Source of the DNA: Cristatella mucedo
Lineage: Eukaryota; Bryozoa; Phylactolaemata; Cristatellidae
Assembly: GCA_009760855.2 (NCBI GenBank)
Contig: WPIO01000032.1
Span: 3,860,001 to 3,924,000 of the forward strand
Length of the DNA: 64,000 nt
Direction: 5' to 3'
This document shows positions 12,816-30,611 of this stretch, one piece after another (positions within the stretch are counted from its first letter, which is position 1; each line of letters begins with the position of its first letter). Below the pieces are notes generated by a model. It searched no databases. It was not told the DNA's origin and saw only the letters and a list, made by a program, of their open reading frames with translations. A program made the translations under genes and the position numbers.

Positions 12816-13540
12816 TTAGCATTATTGAAAAGTAGTTCGGATAGGTAGGATGAAGTAAAAAGGAAACATGAACCTAAAAGTGAGTGGCAGAACCTTGAAG
12901 TTGATACTGCTTGATGAGGAGCCCGAGCTGGTCTGTGGCAATTTTCGTAATTTAGAAACAACACCGCTCATGAAAGAAAAGACGGACTCCTGAATTTTGC
13001 ACCACGCCTTAATGTCAAGTTGCACAGGCCGCACGACCTGCAAGTAGTGAGTTACGGAAGCCAGGAAGGGATGTAACAAATGCGTGGACCAACTTTGATG
13101 TGGTTTCTCTGTCTAAGCTGGCCAAGTTTTTGCGATATTATGTAGCAAAAAGTAGGCAGACTTTGCTGTGGAGCTCAAGTGGTCAAGTGAAAGGTCACTT
13201 TGGAATAGGATACCCGAATTTCGTGTTGAGGCTACAGCTCATTTGAGGGATAGGATTCCAATTTCTGAACAACACTAGGTTTTACCTTTACTAGTAAGTA
13301 GCATCTATGGTCATTCAATTCAAGAAAGTTTGCCGTCACCCAAGTGCGAACGTTTGAAATATATGCATCAGATGAGTTATGAGACACTAAGCGCTATGAG
13401 CATTTCCATTCCGTTTCGGAATTCTGTTGCGGAAATTGAAGTTCTTGCAAGCATCGTACACGAAAACTGATACAGCTAAGCCCTATTGAAAGTGTATCCG
13501 TTTATAGTTTGACCATAACTCGGCGCGCCTAGGGACATCT
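12816..13540. other. LINE-like remnant and spacer
   Basis: From 12840 to 13220, fragments resemble the reverse complement of the LINE-1 3' coding region (for example CTTGAAG near 12895) followed by LINE-1-like text in both orientations. They are too degraded for a confident boundary. No host gene is seen. Confidence 0.3.
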
Positions 13541-16500
13541 GAAAGGTGCCTGCTCCAGGCTACGCTTCCCACACGCAGTGGCTGGCCAACCCCAGCACCC
13601 TGGCTGTGGCTTTAGCTGCGCCGTCTGCTACTAGCTTTCCCACTAGGTATGATCGTGTGCCTATTATCATTTCGCTATCCCCGTCCAAATACTTTGCTTA
13701 CTGCGATTTCTGTTTCCCTGACCCAGGGCGAATTTTATATCTCCATAAGAAGGCCTAGACATAGCCACGGTGGCCGGAACCTCCGCTTGCTTTATTCGAA
13801 GCGTTGTCTCTCGCCGGGCTGCACCATCTCCCTCATTCCCTGCTGTAAAACACTCAAACTTTTCAATAATCAGGCCTGCTATAACTATGGCAGCCCATCT
13901 TAACGCTTTTTGTTGGAATTCTTGTTGAATGTGTAATATAACCCTTATAATGCATGCCATGATTATTGAAGACAAACTTGATCTCATTGCTTTGACCGAG
14001 ACCTGGCTGAAATTGACTAATGGCCCGACCGTAGTCGAGGCAACAACAGCAGGCTACTCCCTATTCTTTACCCCTAGATCAGTCAAAACTGGCAGAGGCC
14101 TCGCATTGTCGCACGCTTCTCTCTCAATTTCGAACCGCTTGCAGTCCTCTTGAAGCAATCTTTCAAATCTCTTGTTTTGAGTCGCTTCAAAAACCAACTG
14201 GCAATGATGGCAGTAATATATGGCCCCCAGTTACCAAGGCCTCCATTATCTTGGATTTTTCTTATCTCATTTTGATTCTATTTGCAAGAAATTAATCTTC
14301 CCTCACTATGGATAGTTTTGACGTTCATTGTGATTACTTAACTTGCGCCTTCAGGGCCAAATTATGTAACCTGAATTTGCAAAATATAATTTTTTTGTAT
14401 AGCATCCTAAGAGAACTTAATTTCTATTCGGGCGCTTCACGCATGCTTAACCACTTGGCCAATAAAGCACTCATTTTTTGTGACTCGTGTAAATGGCTCC
14501 ACATAAAAGAAGGGTCACACACTCGTTCAAATATTCTCTCACTAGTGTATCTTGCGTATCCCAACACCTCGAATTTAACCTAATTCTGATCTTCTGACCA
14601 CATGCGGATCTCACTCAGTCAACAGTTGTGCCCTCTTACACGTCCAAAATCATCTGTGAATCGCAAAGCCTCAAGACCGTAGACATTGATGCTGTCAGAG
14701 TGAAAATACTTTCTTTGCCCCTGCTGCTAAATCTTCCTTTCAACCTGTCATTATTAGTAGAAAACTACAACGCAACATTTGCTGAAATTCTGAACGAGTT
14801 TGCATCTCTGACAGAGCATACTGCACGCCCTCGGCCAGACGGTCTAAGGTTTACCTCAGACATTAAATTAGCTAGGTCTAGTAAGCAGAAGTTTGAGAAG
14901 CAATGCAAAAGATCAGGACTGAGTTTACATCTTCAGGCATACGAATACTTTTAGTCGTACCAATGTATCCTGAAAAACCTAGATTATATAAAGATATTGT
15001 TGAATCACAGATACACATTCAAAAAATGCTTATGTCTACGCTAAGCCATCTCCTAATTGCACCTAGGTTAGCAATTTACGCTGTGATTTTCGTGATGATC
15101 TAGCCGATCACTTATCTATCTGCTTTTTTAGAAAGATAGACATGATCAGAGACTCCATCCCTAAGGTAGCAGCATCCCCCTCTGGACTCCTCTCCCTCAA
15201 TAACAACTTCACAAGACGCCTATACCTCAATTCCCTGCCATGCCTCATTACCTACATTCAAGTAGGATGTTAGTGGCCTCATCCTAAAGTTCATATCCCA
15301 ATCAAAGAAGACAACTAGTTCTCTTGACCCAATTCTAACTGTCCTAATTCTACGATGCATATATCTTCTGCTGCCATTCATAAACTAAGATCACATCATA
15401 AATATGTCATTAGCCTCATCCTAGCACCTTTCAAAAGGCGATCGTCAGGCCAATACTCAAGACAGCAAGACTAGACAAAGAGAACCTTAGCAACTTCCGT
15501 CCAGTTTCCCTTCTACCGCCCCTATAAAAGACACTGGAACTAGAGAGGCCAGGTGAACTCATATATTGAAACTTTAAACCTTGCTAGTAAGTTCCAGTCT
15601 AGCTTTAGAGTTAATCACTCCAAAGAGTCAGTATTGCTTCGGTTGTATAACAACCTACTTAGGAATACATACTTAGCTAGAGTCTTTATGCTGGTTTTAC
15701 TCAAGTTTTCAGCAGCTTTTGATACTTTTGATCACCATGTCCTTCTCCAGTGCCTCTCATCTCGCATGGGCATCAATACCACTGCTTTGCAACGGTTTAG
15801 ATCCTATCTCAATCGGAAACTCCAGAGTATCCATATAAACGAACCAAAGTCAATCGAGGAATCACTCGAGTACGAAGTACCTCAGGACTCAGGAGTGATT
15901 GGTCCACTTCTGTTCAAAGTGTACGCCCTCCCTCTTGCCGATGTGATCGCCAAGCACACTCTAGGCTTTCACTTCTATGCAGATGACACTCAGTTGTACC
16001 TTGCTTTGATCCCTCCCAGCCTTCAAGCACGTCGAATTCTCTCAACTCCCTTGCTGCGTGTATTGCTGACATCAGCACCTGGATGGCAGAACATTTCTCA
16101 TAGTGAATGATGATAAAAACCAACTTATTAGTCATAGGCTAACCAAGCATGGCTCGGAAATCGGAAAGGTTAATGCTCACAATCGGCTTTGCCAACATTT
16201 TTTCTGTTGCATCTGCACGAAATCCATTCGCATGCTTTCAAAGTGGCTTTTAACTAGATGACCACATCAGCTCCATGGTCAAGTCTATCTACTTTCCCCT
16301 ACATAACCTGGATAAAAATTCATGCTTGATTAGACCGGGATCTTCATCTAAATTGGCCCATGCATTTGTGACATCCCATATCGACTTCTGTAATTCACTG
16401 CTTGCTGGTCTACCATCCTGTGCAATCACGTGCTTACAGCTGCTGCATAACTCTGCAGCTAGACTTGTCTTTTGTGAGTGTAGCAATTGCCACATCACAT

Positions 16501-16683
16501 CAATTCTTGATGTCCTGCAATATAACCCAACCACCCTGGCTCCAAATCAAGTAGAGTATCGATTTCAAGGTTCTGTTACTCACTTTCAGATTTCTCCATT
16601 CTGTGGCTCCAGCCTACCTATCATATCAGAACTAATCCCGCACAAAGCTACCCTAGCCTTCATACCAACCGCTTTTCTTACTC
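13541..16683 (+). mobile_element. LINE-1 (CR1/L2-like) longest copy, endonuclease plus reverse transcriptase, broken
   Basis: This is the only LINE-1 copy with recognisable endonuclease sequence: KLDLIALTETWLKL (13975-14015, with the catalytic-type Glu of TETW) and AGYSLFFTPRS. It continues through linker remnants at 14628-15110 into reverse transcriptase from 15553, with [28 protein letters not shown] (about 15970) and SARLVF. Stops and frameshifts occur throughout. A deleted SINE-B lies inside the endonuclease part. The element is interrupted at about 16683 by a reverse LINE-1 copy, and its 3' coding remnant resumes at about 17362. The part before 13900 is less certain. Confidence 0.82.
14375..14467 (-). 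mobile_element. SINE-B copy with internal deletion, nested in LINE-1
   Basis: On the - strand an A-box-like TGGCCAAGTGGTTAAGC is followed within a few bases by GTGAAGCGCCCGAATAG and AAGTTCTCTTAGGATGCTAT. This is the LINE-derived tail of SINE-B. The tRNA B-box region seen at 33533 is missing. LINE-1 endonuclease coding sequence continues on both sides, so this is an insertion. Confidence 0.65.
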
Positions 16684-17361
16684 GAATTATAATAATAATA
16701 ATTCACTTGATAAAGCGCCCTCAGAGAACTTAATCTCTCTCTAGGCGCTTTACACTTGCTGTAAAGTGAAATGCAATTGAATGGTAAGGAAAATCATGCT
16801 TGAAAAACAAACGAAATGAATAATATGGTTAGGGGTGACATGCACAGGGTCAGCATGCAAATGTGGTTAGTGGCAGCATGCCCAGTGTCAGCACGCATAA
16901 GCACACCAAGGACGAATCACAGGGACCCACTAAATGCTGTCCTAAATAGGTGTGTTTTTAGGTTTCTTTTAAATGTGGTCAGGTCAGGGGATGTTCTGAC
17001 GCAGGTCGGGAGGGAGTTCCAGGCTTTGGAAGCGTATGAACTAACTGCACGGTCTCCAAAGGATTCAAGGTTTGTATGAGGTATTTCTAGACTGTTGGAT
17101 TCCGAAAAGCGGGTGGTACGATGCTTGGCCTGATGGGGTAGTATGTCGGAGAGATAGGCTGGAGCCATAGAATGATGGGACCTAAAAGTGAGCGACAAAA
17201 CCTTGAAGTCAATCCGTTGCTTGACTGGTAGCCAGTGCAGGTCGGCGAGAAGTGGAGTAATGTGGCAACTGCGACGCTCATGGCAGACAAGTCTAGCTGC
17301 CGAGTTTTGCACCAGCTGCAATCGCCTGATCGCACATGCTGGTAGGCCAGTAAGCAATCGT
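16683..17361 (-). mobile_element. LINE-1 (CR1/L2-like) young 5'-truncated copy nested in another LINE-1
   Basis: The reverse strand reads, without an internal stop, from the thumb block LPACAIRRLQLVQNSAARLV through DLHWLPVKQRIDFKVLSLTF, APAYLSDILPHQAKHRTTRF and AWNSLPTCVRTSPDLTTFKR to the natural end AFSGSL (stop near 16917). It is followed by the 3' UTR, the stem-loop at 16706-16745 and (AAT)n at 16683. It is closer to the copy at 50983 than its host element is, so it looks recent. Confidence 0.88.
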
Positions 17362-17500
17362 CTAGCTATACTTTTTAAAAACCTCAAATCCTTTTGGAGA
17401 CGGTAAATTTTATTCGTACGTTCGTAAATCCTGAAGCTCACTCCAGACTGACATCATAACACCCCCTGTCTTGACAACATTTAAAAGGAACGACCGGACT
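17362..17500 (+). mobile_element. LINE-1 remnant, continuation of the host copy at 13541
   Basis: The text CTCAAATCCTTTTGGAGAC, then TTCGTACGTTCGTAAATCC and TTGACAACATTTAAAAGGAA matches the C-terminal LINE-1 coding segment (NLKSFGD...WNSLPT...TTFKRN) in + orientation. It picks up where the host element was interrupted at 16683. Confidence 0.75.
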
Positions 17501-17794
17501 CTGCCAGAACGACTGCAAGATCGGAAAGCTTCCCAATATTTTTCAGCGACAAGTCTGAATATATTTCCCTGCGGAATTTCTGAGCCTGTCGTCTTAATAG
17601 AATCTCGTGTATCACCTGGAATGAAGCTGCCGGTATTGGCTGCTGCGGCTATTGCTTCGAGACCGCTGGTATGCGCTCTCCGCCGAGTGCCAGACCGGAA
17701 CAACCCCAAGTACGTCAGCCTATTCAACACTTTCCCTCCGAGGTAATTGACAATGTGACGGACGATGGTACTAGGTCCCGTCACGCGGCCAGAC

Positions 17795-17890
17795 TAATAA
17801 TAGTAATAATAATAATGCACTTGATAAAGCGCCCTCTGAGAACTCAATCACTTTCTAGGCGCTTTACATTTGCTGCAAAACGATAGACTT
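17795..17890 (-). mobile_element. LINE-1 3' tail fragment
   Basis: This is the reverse complement of the LINE-1 terminus: (AAT)n, then TGATAAAGCGCCCTC...GGCGCTTTACATTTGCTGCA. Both stem arms are present. No coding sequence remains. Confidence 0.85.
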
Positions 17891-18780
17891 GTAGCATCGA
17901 AAGCGTCTGCCTCCGAACCCCAGCGCAACCTCCGCCCGGATACTGTGAAACTCTTTCGGACTATTTCGCGGTTAAATTACACCCAGCCTTATCTGAGCGC
18001 CAAAACCCAAGCTTATTATTAAGCTTACTATTGGCAGGTAAGAAGGAGTCGCGTGCGTGGACAAGTCCTACCTGTTTTGACTAAAAGAGCCCCCACCCCT
18101 CCAGCGAGGCGCCGCTGATGGTGCCGGAAGAGACAGCGGCAGGGAGCAAAGCGGAGTCGGCGGAAGTGCGCTACGCGCCCGCTAAGAAAGCGGGCGCGTA
18201 GCGCTTGCCAAGCGGCGCGATGCATGAGAGACGCACTAGGCGACAGCAGCTGCGGTCTGGCAGACAACGGCTGCGGAAGTGCGTGCGGCGATGACTGCCT
18301 GCAACAAAGAGACAATTAAAACCCGTTTGGCAGAGGAAAAAGGCACCGACCTAACCGATGGCTTCGGGGAAAGACTAGCTGCAGTGCCCCAGCGGTGCAA
18401 AGAGGCTGCTGGTGGCTTCTGCAGCCTGCTGGTTGCTGGTTGCCAAAGACCGCGCTTCAGCCTCGTGCCTCCTCCGAGCGGCTGCAGGGTAGCCGTCCAG
18501 CATGTGGGGTGGGTGGAGCACATGTGGTTTTATAGTAGTTTATTGCTGCCGGTTTATGGTTTTATCGGTTTATGGTTTACGCGAGGTAGTGGTTTCGAGT
18601 TGATGTTTTATGGGGACAAGTCGTGACATGCAGAGAGGGGGGCAGTGAGAACACAGGGCTCAGCAGAGCGTGGTCGTTACCCGTCGGGTTGTGAGCCCAA
18701 ATACACAGCTGCTCTCGGTCACGAAGGTGTTTCTGTATCGTTGCTTGCTTGCTGACGGAACTATTGCTGTCGGAGCGTCA
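17891..18780. other. GC-rich block with a perfect 16-bp inverted repeat; no gene recognised
   Basis: The segment 18020-18500 is much richer in CpG than its surroundings. It contains a perfect inverted repeat, GCGCTACGCGCCCGCT at 18168-18183 and its reverse complement at 18189-18204, with a 5-base spacer. Overlapping frames on both strands follow from the lack of AT-rich stops and show no family resemblance. It could be a CpG-island promoter or an untranslated first exon. Confidence 0.4.
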
Positions 18781-18784
18781 AACT

Positions 18785-19760
18785 ACATCTCAGCCGATGG
18801 CAGCCTGATAATTTCCTTAAACTAAGAGATGATAAAACGGAGCTTCTACTCACAGGACACCCAAATCGTATGGCTGGAATAGAAGAGTTTGCTCTTTTAA
18901 GTAATGATGCTGTCGTGCAACTGTCGTCATTCGCTCGGAATTTAGGCATTGTCTTTGACAGCTGCTTACATTTTGAAAGCTTCGATAAGAAGCTTGCTTC
19001 ACAGCTTGCCATCACGTCCGATCCTTATCTAAGATTAGGGACTGTGCAGCACGGTGGCTTGCAAAAAATGTAACTAGCTCTCTGGTTCTGTCTCGGCTTG
19101 ATTATTGCAATTTCATTTTCGCTGGGCTACCATAAAACTCACTAGGTCAGAGCAGCCGGCGATTGATATGGCTGCAACTAGTTTACATATCCCAGAGGTT
19201 TTTCCGCGTGTCTGCTTTGCTGAAAGAGGTTGAGTAGTTTCCGGTTGATCAACGGATACAGAGTTCTTTGTTCTTAAGTTCATACGCTGACCCACAAGGA
19301 CCGCCACGGCTGGGCTCTGCCAAATTAAGTTGAACTGCTTCCCCAGTTTTAGCCAGTTTTTGCGCTAATGTTCTCTATGGATAATAAATTAGCTGTCCCA
19401 TTCCTCTGCCTAAATACCGTTGGCAACAGAGGCTTTAGCTCTGGAGGTCCTAGACTGTGGAACTCGCTTCTACAATTCTTACGCAACGACAACTACTCTC
19501 CTACTGCCGACTATGGCTCATCCTTTTCAGCAGTCCTAAGCTGCTACTTCCACACTACACACTACCTCAACTGCTCTCCCGACTCAGCTATGCTTCCCAC
19601 TTTCTCTTCGTTGCGTGAGATGCAGTCTGTTGGCTACCGCAGGCATGCGGAAAGCCGCTTAGTACCTGTGAGTGAGCCATAGAGAACTCACCTGCGTAAC
19701 ACTCACATAGTCTTTGTAGCTTTGGGGAATTACAGACGGGAGATACCCACACTCTTGCTA
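18785..19760 (+). mobile_element. LINE-2 (second CR1/L2-like family) copy, broken
   Basis: Coding remnants in order are DNFLKLRDDKTELLLTGH (after the catalytic motif), ARNLGIVFDSCLHFESFDKK, SRLDYCNF, then DNKLAVPFLCLNTVGNRGFS, GPRLWNSLLQFLRND and HYLNCSPDSAMLPTFSSL. The 3' UTR contains GTAACACTCACATAGTC and GAATTACAG. The same C-terminal text occurs at 35452-36912 (-). It differs clearly from LINE-1 in protein and tail. Confidence 0.8.
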
Positions 19761-20920
19761 ATACCTACTCATCGCCCAGCATAGCGGCTAGTGTAGCTTA
19801 TTAATATGCCAACTCACCTATTCGGGTTGCATTAGTTCCTAAATAGGTCTGGCTGTCGGATTAACTCCAACGCTCACTACCGCTTTACTAATGGGTCCCA
19901 GCGGATGCGCATGGCTAGATTCGCAAACCCTTTTTATTCCCCTGTTATCGAAGCGCTAGCAGCGAGGATTTCTGACCAACCGAAACAAAATGCCCGCGAT
20001 CGTATCCATTAGCGAGAGCTGCTTCTTTGCAGCTGTCCCGTGCCTCCCCCTCCCCCCCACACACACAGAGGTTCCGCCGATGATCTCTATCGTGGCCGTC
20101 CTGGCCTCTTAACATTTCGGCATCCATAGCACAATTAGGGGACGAAACAAAACAAATTGAGACCTCAGCTATGCCTCTGAAACTCTCAAGGCACGATTAG
20201 AAAACTCGTACGATCGACCTCATGTGAATTACTCGCCATTCAACTAGACTAGGAGAGACAATTAGGAATTAGCCTCTTTTGATGCCCGCACTTTTTGCGA
20301 ATTTACCTCGCATCCTTTGCACATGGAGACTCACTCCGGCAGGCGGTCATGCGGAGATATTCTCTAGGGCGTGTACGCGCCTCGCATTTATGCCATTCGG
20401 TGGGGCTAGTTGGTCGCATCATTTTCAGGCTGTGGGGCGCTCGATTTCCATTTCATTTACGCATACTAACGACGAACCGGCTGCTACAAAGTTTATGCTT
20501 TACCCACTGCTATGCCATTTAATCTATATCGCGATATCTACCAGATATAGGCAAAGTTAATGGGTTCAAAAAGGCTATTTCGCCAGGGCATACGGTGGGG
20601 CTGTGTATGGTGGGGATGGTGTTCTTTTTAGGCCTTTCTAACGATTCACAGGCGGCTCTCCAAGATGTGCCACATCACCAATGAAAAACCGAGCTTCGAA
20701 CACATGAATGTGCACTTTATTTGACTGACAGACAGCAGCATCGTCAGTCTTATTATGAGATGACTCTGTTTAGTCGGGCTTGGTCGGTTACAATGAAGGC
20801 CACTTGCCGCACGAATGAATGCTAACTCGCTGCCAGCAACAGGGAATCGTGCCCGTCGTTTGAGGCATTTTTTTATAGGATCATTAAGGTTTAATAGTCT
20901 TAAAAATTTATACTTGCTCT
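19761..20920. other. Spacer; nothing recognised
   Basis: I find no conserved exon, RNA gene or mobile-element terminus. A short run of C and (CA)n occurs at 20049-20071. Confidence 0.3.
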
Positions 20921-20939
20921 GCTTTTAATATGTTTATGC

Positions 20940-21118
20940 TTTTTGGCTGCGAGCGGGGTAACCCACTCAGCAGGAGGCACCAGTGGCTGGCCGGAGTGAC
21001 CACGCCTGTAGAGTGGGCGTGGCTGAAACCTCACGTGACTGAATTCGTTAGACTGAGCCGCCACCTGTCCTTACCGTTCATTACTCGTTGCTGCGTCGGC
21101 CTCCGCTCTGCGTAGAAA
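20940..21118 (+). promoter_or_regulatory. CpG-rich promoter and 5' UTR region of the CRIP-type gene
   Basis: Just upstream of the start codon at 21119 lie a GC-box/KLF-type motif GGGCGTGGC (21015-21023) with an inverted CACGCC at 21001, and an 8-bp palindromic E-box TCACGTGA (21031-21038, USF/MITF-type). No TATA box is obvious. CpG-rich sequence continues through exon 1 into intron 1, as in housekeeping-type promoters. The transcription start is not determined, and assignment to this gene rests on position. Confidence 0.5.
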
Positions 21119-26544
<5,426 letters not shown>

Positions 26545-26789
26545 CCATGGAGCAACAGCAGCATCTCGCGATAGATAAGGCACGATTCGTTCGCTCCCTT
26601 CGTAGCCAGGCCCTGCTGTCAGCTGCCCCTCTGCCGGCTGCAGCAGCAGGTTTGGCCTGTCGACGGTTGGATGTTTCATCGATTGACTCGCTGCCACCAG
26701 CCCTGCTGTGTCGGTGTCACCCTTGGTGTCATCGTTGGTGACACTGCTGCTCGATCCGATTTATTTGGAGTCTTCGTATGATAACAGGA

Positions 26790-26795
26790 ATTAAA
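26790..26795 (+). terminator. Candidate poly(A) signal of the CRIP-type gene
   Basis: ATTAAA, the commonest variant poly(A) hexamer, lies about 245 bases after the stop codon. No AATAAA occurs nearer. The cleavage site is not determined. Confidence 0.4.
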
Positions 26796-27242
26796 TTCTC
26801 GATTGAGCCATTTGCAGGCCTTTGCCAGTTATAAGCTCCAGGCCTCCGGCGGCATTTGAGCCTGCCTACCCAGCAGGCCACCACCACACTGATTGCTTAA
26901 GCAAGCAGATTAGATTGAGTGGCCTGGTGCAGCCTCTCCTACAGCTCTGGCGATACATGCAGACCCAAGCAGGCCATAGGCGAGCAAGGCGTGGCTCTAT
27001 GGACAGGTGCCAAATTCTTCCTCGAGTCGGACTCCTTTGCTGCTCTAATCTCCTCTCCCGGCCAGCACCGGCCTTTCACCGGCTGTCCGAGAGTTTCTGG
27101 CTGTATACAAGGAGCCAGCGCTAGGGTTACCCTACAGGATCCCCGGAAAAGCTGCCTACTTGACCGGCAAGCACCGACTTGCACAACGACCCGGTCATCC
27201 TGAGATGGTTAAGCAGAGAACAGAAGCTGCTGAAGCAACAGA

Positions 27243-27330
27243 AGCTGCTGCTGCCAGTGCTGCTGCTGCTGCCAGTGCTGCTGCTGCTGCCAGTGCTGCT
27301 GCTGCTGCCAGTGCTGCTGCTGTTGCCAGT
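27243..27330 (+). repeat. 18-bp minisatellite, five units
   Basis: The unit GCTGCTGCTGCTGCCAGT recurs with CCAGT at 27254, 27272, 27290, 27308 and 27326, an exact 18-bp period. The last unit has one substitution (TTG). It keeps an open frame on both strands (Ala/Ser-rich on +), but no splice or family evidence makes it coding. Confidence 0.9.
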
Positions 27331-27504
27331 GGCTTGATCAGCAGCCACTACTCGAGATGTAGCAGGGCGCCTCCCAGGCAGGGTGACAACTTTTGCCGGA
27401 GCCTGATGCCTGAGCCTGTTGACGACGTCGGGACAGCAGCCAGATGGCTGGCTGGGCTTAATGTGTTTACATCGATTGCCCATGATAGCAGTCACTGCAG
27501 TTCA

Positions 27505-27640
27505 CCGAGTAGGACTAAGCTTCATGGGTAGGGTGTTCCCAGTCCTCGACCCGTGTCGTGGGTTCGAGTCGTGTAGCAGGCAACCCTTTTATTTCCCACT
27601 GCAAGCAGGATGACGGCTGCTAAGGCTTTTATTCCACCAA
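27505..27640 (+). mobile_element. SINE-A copy
   Basis: The order is GGGTAGGGTG, CGACCCGTGTCGTGGGTTCGA (B-box GGTTCGAGTC), CAGGCAACCCTTTTATTTCC, CACTGCAAGCAGGATGACGG and CTGCTAAGGCTTTTATT. It matches the SINE-A copies at 60130 and 62010 block by block. Confidence 0.72.
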
Positions 27641-30605
27641 GCAAACGATGCTATTTAGTCAGCCAATCTTTTACTTAGTTGAAACCGATCAAATCGTTCA
27701 AGATGACACATCAAAGGTGAATTAATTGCACTGCAAATGTAGGTTAATGGGCTTATGGATGGTTTTCTACTATCCAGGCTGTTTGCCTCAGTGTTTGCCC
27801 CTGCTTGTAACTCACAGTAGCACATTTAGGCACCTGGATCATCTGCCAAGGGCAAAATGCTTGGCCTCTTATGAGCTTGGGATTTGGTAGAGCAGCGTTA
27901 GGGACTGTACTGTGAATAGTCGTTTGCAGCTAACGTCAAGTCCTGTGTGGCTGTAAACAGTATGTGTGCTTATAGACATCCGGGAAGACTAGTGCATGAC
28001 ATGCTTGTGCATTTTTTTGCAGTGCACACCACAAGTAGTCAGTGAGGCTCACAAGTGAACAAAGTGCACACGGCCAGCATGTTACTGATGGCCCACAGCT
28101 ATGAACTATGTGTTTGAATGGGTAGGCAGCAGCAGTTTTGGGGGAAAAAAGTAGCAGTATCCACAGTATAGAAGCACTTGCGCATATGCTGTGGGAATGA
28201 CTATTTTGCCCAACGTAGAAAATAGTACCAGGTCATGTCCGGAGAGAGCGTGGGATGCACAAAGAGACTCCAAAGTCAGTAGTCAATCGAATTGGAGAGC
28301 AAGCAGCCAACTTCCTCGGTTATTAATTCTGGGTTATTTTGGTGAGCACCGTAACATAATATACATGCTGAGGGTGTGCCACGTTTATTGCCTGATCGAT
28401 TGCCAACTGAGCCCAGTCGGGTGGGCTGTCTTGGTCAGATTTCGGTACACTAGGCTTAAGCCTGGTCGGTGGTGGCAATCGCCTGCTCTGGTTCAGCCGG
28501 ATCTTGAATGTTGTTCACGTTAGATGCACCATCCACTCAGTTCTAGCAGACATGTCGTGCCAGAAATAGAGCTGTAGCTGCAAAGACTTCAGCAGCCTCT
28601 GATTAAGGATTAATGAGAGGCCAGCTCATCGATTTGTGATTCTGCAAGCTTTCAGGTCTTCTGTCCAACAGTCAGGGGGCATATAGGCTGGTCCAATTAG
28701 CCAGCTCACCATCTCAGTGCAGATCACTACCACCAACAGGAGTGCCAAGGTGTGGCAAGCATTGCAGCCATTGCCTATTCTGATGCTGGCCAGGCACAGA
28801 AAAGCTGTACTGGAGTGGAATGACTAGGAAAGGAGGCTGTGGTAGAGGGGGCTTGCTTGTGCCATCCAAGTGCACTGTCTGTCTGCCGAGTGTGTGCTGC
28901 CGTGTAAATAAATTCTTTGGTGGGAATTTGCCTTACAAGATCTGTTGCCCCTGTCGCTCGCTGCCTGAAAGCTGCCGAGCATAAAGCTATATTTAAAAAA
29001 ATCCAACTTGTGTACTGCCAACTAGCCCAACTTACTTCGGCGTTCGTGATGCTCATTGATGATATTGGCCGAATTCCCATGACCACTTTGCTCGTTGGAC
29101 GGGTGGCCATGCAATGTTGGATCGTGCAAATGCCGCTCAACTTTGTCGGCATCACGAAGAGCAGAGAGACTGAACCGCAGGAGCCAGATCAAGCCACGGA
29201 CAGGAGGAGCCAGGTGCAGTGGCCAGGGGCTGCTGCCGAGGCACTGACAGGCACTGTGCACGTGAAATAGCACAGGTCCGGTGGAATTATGTAGTGAATT
29301 TCTCATCTTGTTGCTACTAGCTGTTATGTTCTTAGGGCAAAATACCGCTAAGAAATGCACATTCCAAAGCAGTAAGTTTTAATGAGGAACAGAGCACCAA
29401 GCAGTAGCTCCGGAGAGATAGTGCGTGCGTGCGCTCTTGTCGTAGAGCAGCCGGCCTGATGTACCATGTCCTTGGTACTTGGATGCACAACGGGGCGCAT
29501 GCTGCTGATGAACAGCAGTAGCAGGCCAAGCGGGTGGCTGGCATTCCGGTCGGCTCGTTCTGGTAACGCCCGAAGGCTCGAAGCGCCACCGAGTGAGAGT
29601 GGCTCGTTCAGGCCTGGCCCAAAGGCTTCGTCGGCCATCGCACGTTGCTGTGCGGTAGCTGGCACGGCAGCGCTAGCGGTAGTAATGTACTGGCTGCAAT
29701 GCCAAAGACTTTGGCAAAGCAATCGGTCGTGGGCATGCGACATAATGTGCCAAATCTAGCTCCCGGTTGCTTGTAAAATTTAACTAACGTCCATGCCGGG
29801 CACTCCCAAGGGATGGGTAAGAAAGCTCGGTAAGCTCTCAGACGCAGAAACAAACTCGCTGCGCTCTGCAGAACTCTGGAGGATGCGGAGGGGAAGAAGC
29901 TCAACAAGCTCTTCTCAAAAAGAGCGCGCTGCAACAGCCACCGGTACAGCGAATCATTTCTTTTTGTTCTGGCCGCCTGCCTCGTTTGATCACACAGCCA
30001 GCCTGCGGCCAATAATTGGAACTTGGAAGGAGCTTTGGAGAGGCAGCCAATTGCTCCGATGTAGACACTCTGCACTTCCTGCTGTGTCATTATTTGTGGC
30101 AAGGGAGTCGTGACCGAGCTGTAGGGGCTGGGGATGCACAATGATGCCGATTGGGTTTATACGGGGAGGTCTATATGGGGCCAATACAGTTGAACCAGGA
30201 GCCCCATTTATACAATGCCAAACAACACAAGACAAGTGATGGTTTAGCACAAGATAGAGAGTAGACTCTGCCTCATCCTATGTAAGAGTTGTAGTCACGC
30301 CCCTCTGGATTGCCACTGCTCTGCTCTGCTGCTGCCACAACGGCTGCTGCTGCTATTGCTGCTGTTGCCTCTGCCCCTGCTACTGCTGCTGGTGCCTCTG
30401 CTGCTGCTGCACGTTAAGGAATCGGGCGACAGGGTGTGACTGTTCCTTGCAGGCAGGGCAACGATTAGAGGACACGCAAATGGCCCATTCTTAGCATCGG
30501 ATGTTTAAGTTCGGTGTTGTGAGAGTTCGTGCCAGCATGTGCGAATGTGCATGCATGTGCTGACGGCTCGTGCGCCTGAGTTTGGGGGTGGGACTTTCAT
30601 GAAGT
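27641..30605. other. Spacer; no gene recognised
   Basis: Several frames of 100 to 177 codons exist on both strands between 28190 and 30250 (for example 28775-29155 - and 29608-30141 -). They overlap one another and show no family motif. GCT-rich sequence lies at 30330-30413. An unrecognised lineage-specific gene cannot be excluded. Confidence 0.3.
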
Positions 30606-30611
30606 TTTCGC

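Noticed and set aside
27243-27330. CRISPR-like array
   Set aside because: The 18-bp units are contiguous with no spacers, so this is a minisatellite in a eukaryotic genome.
29608-30141. 177-codon - strand frame
   Set aside because: No motif was found, and similar-length frames overlap it on the + strand. This is expected in GC-moderate spacer.
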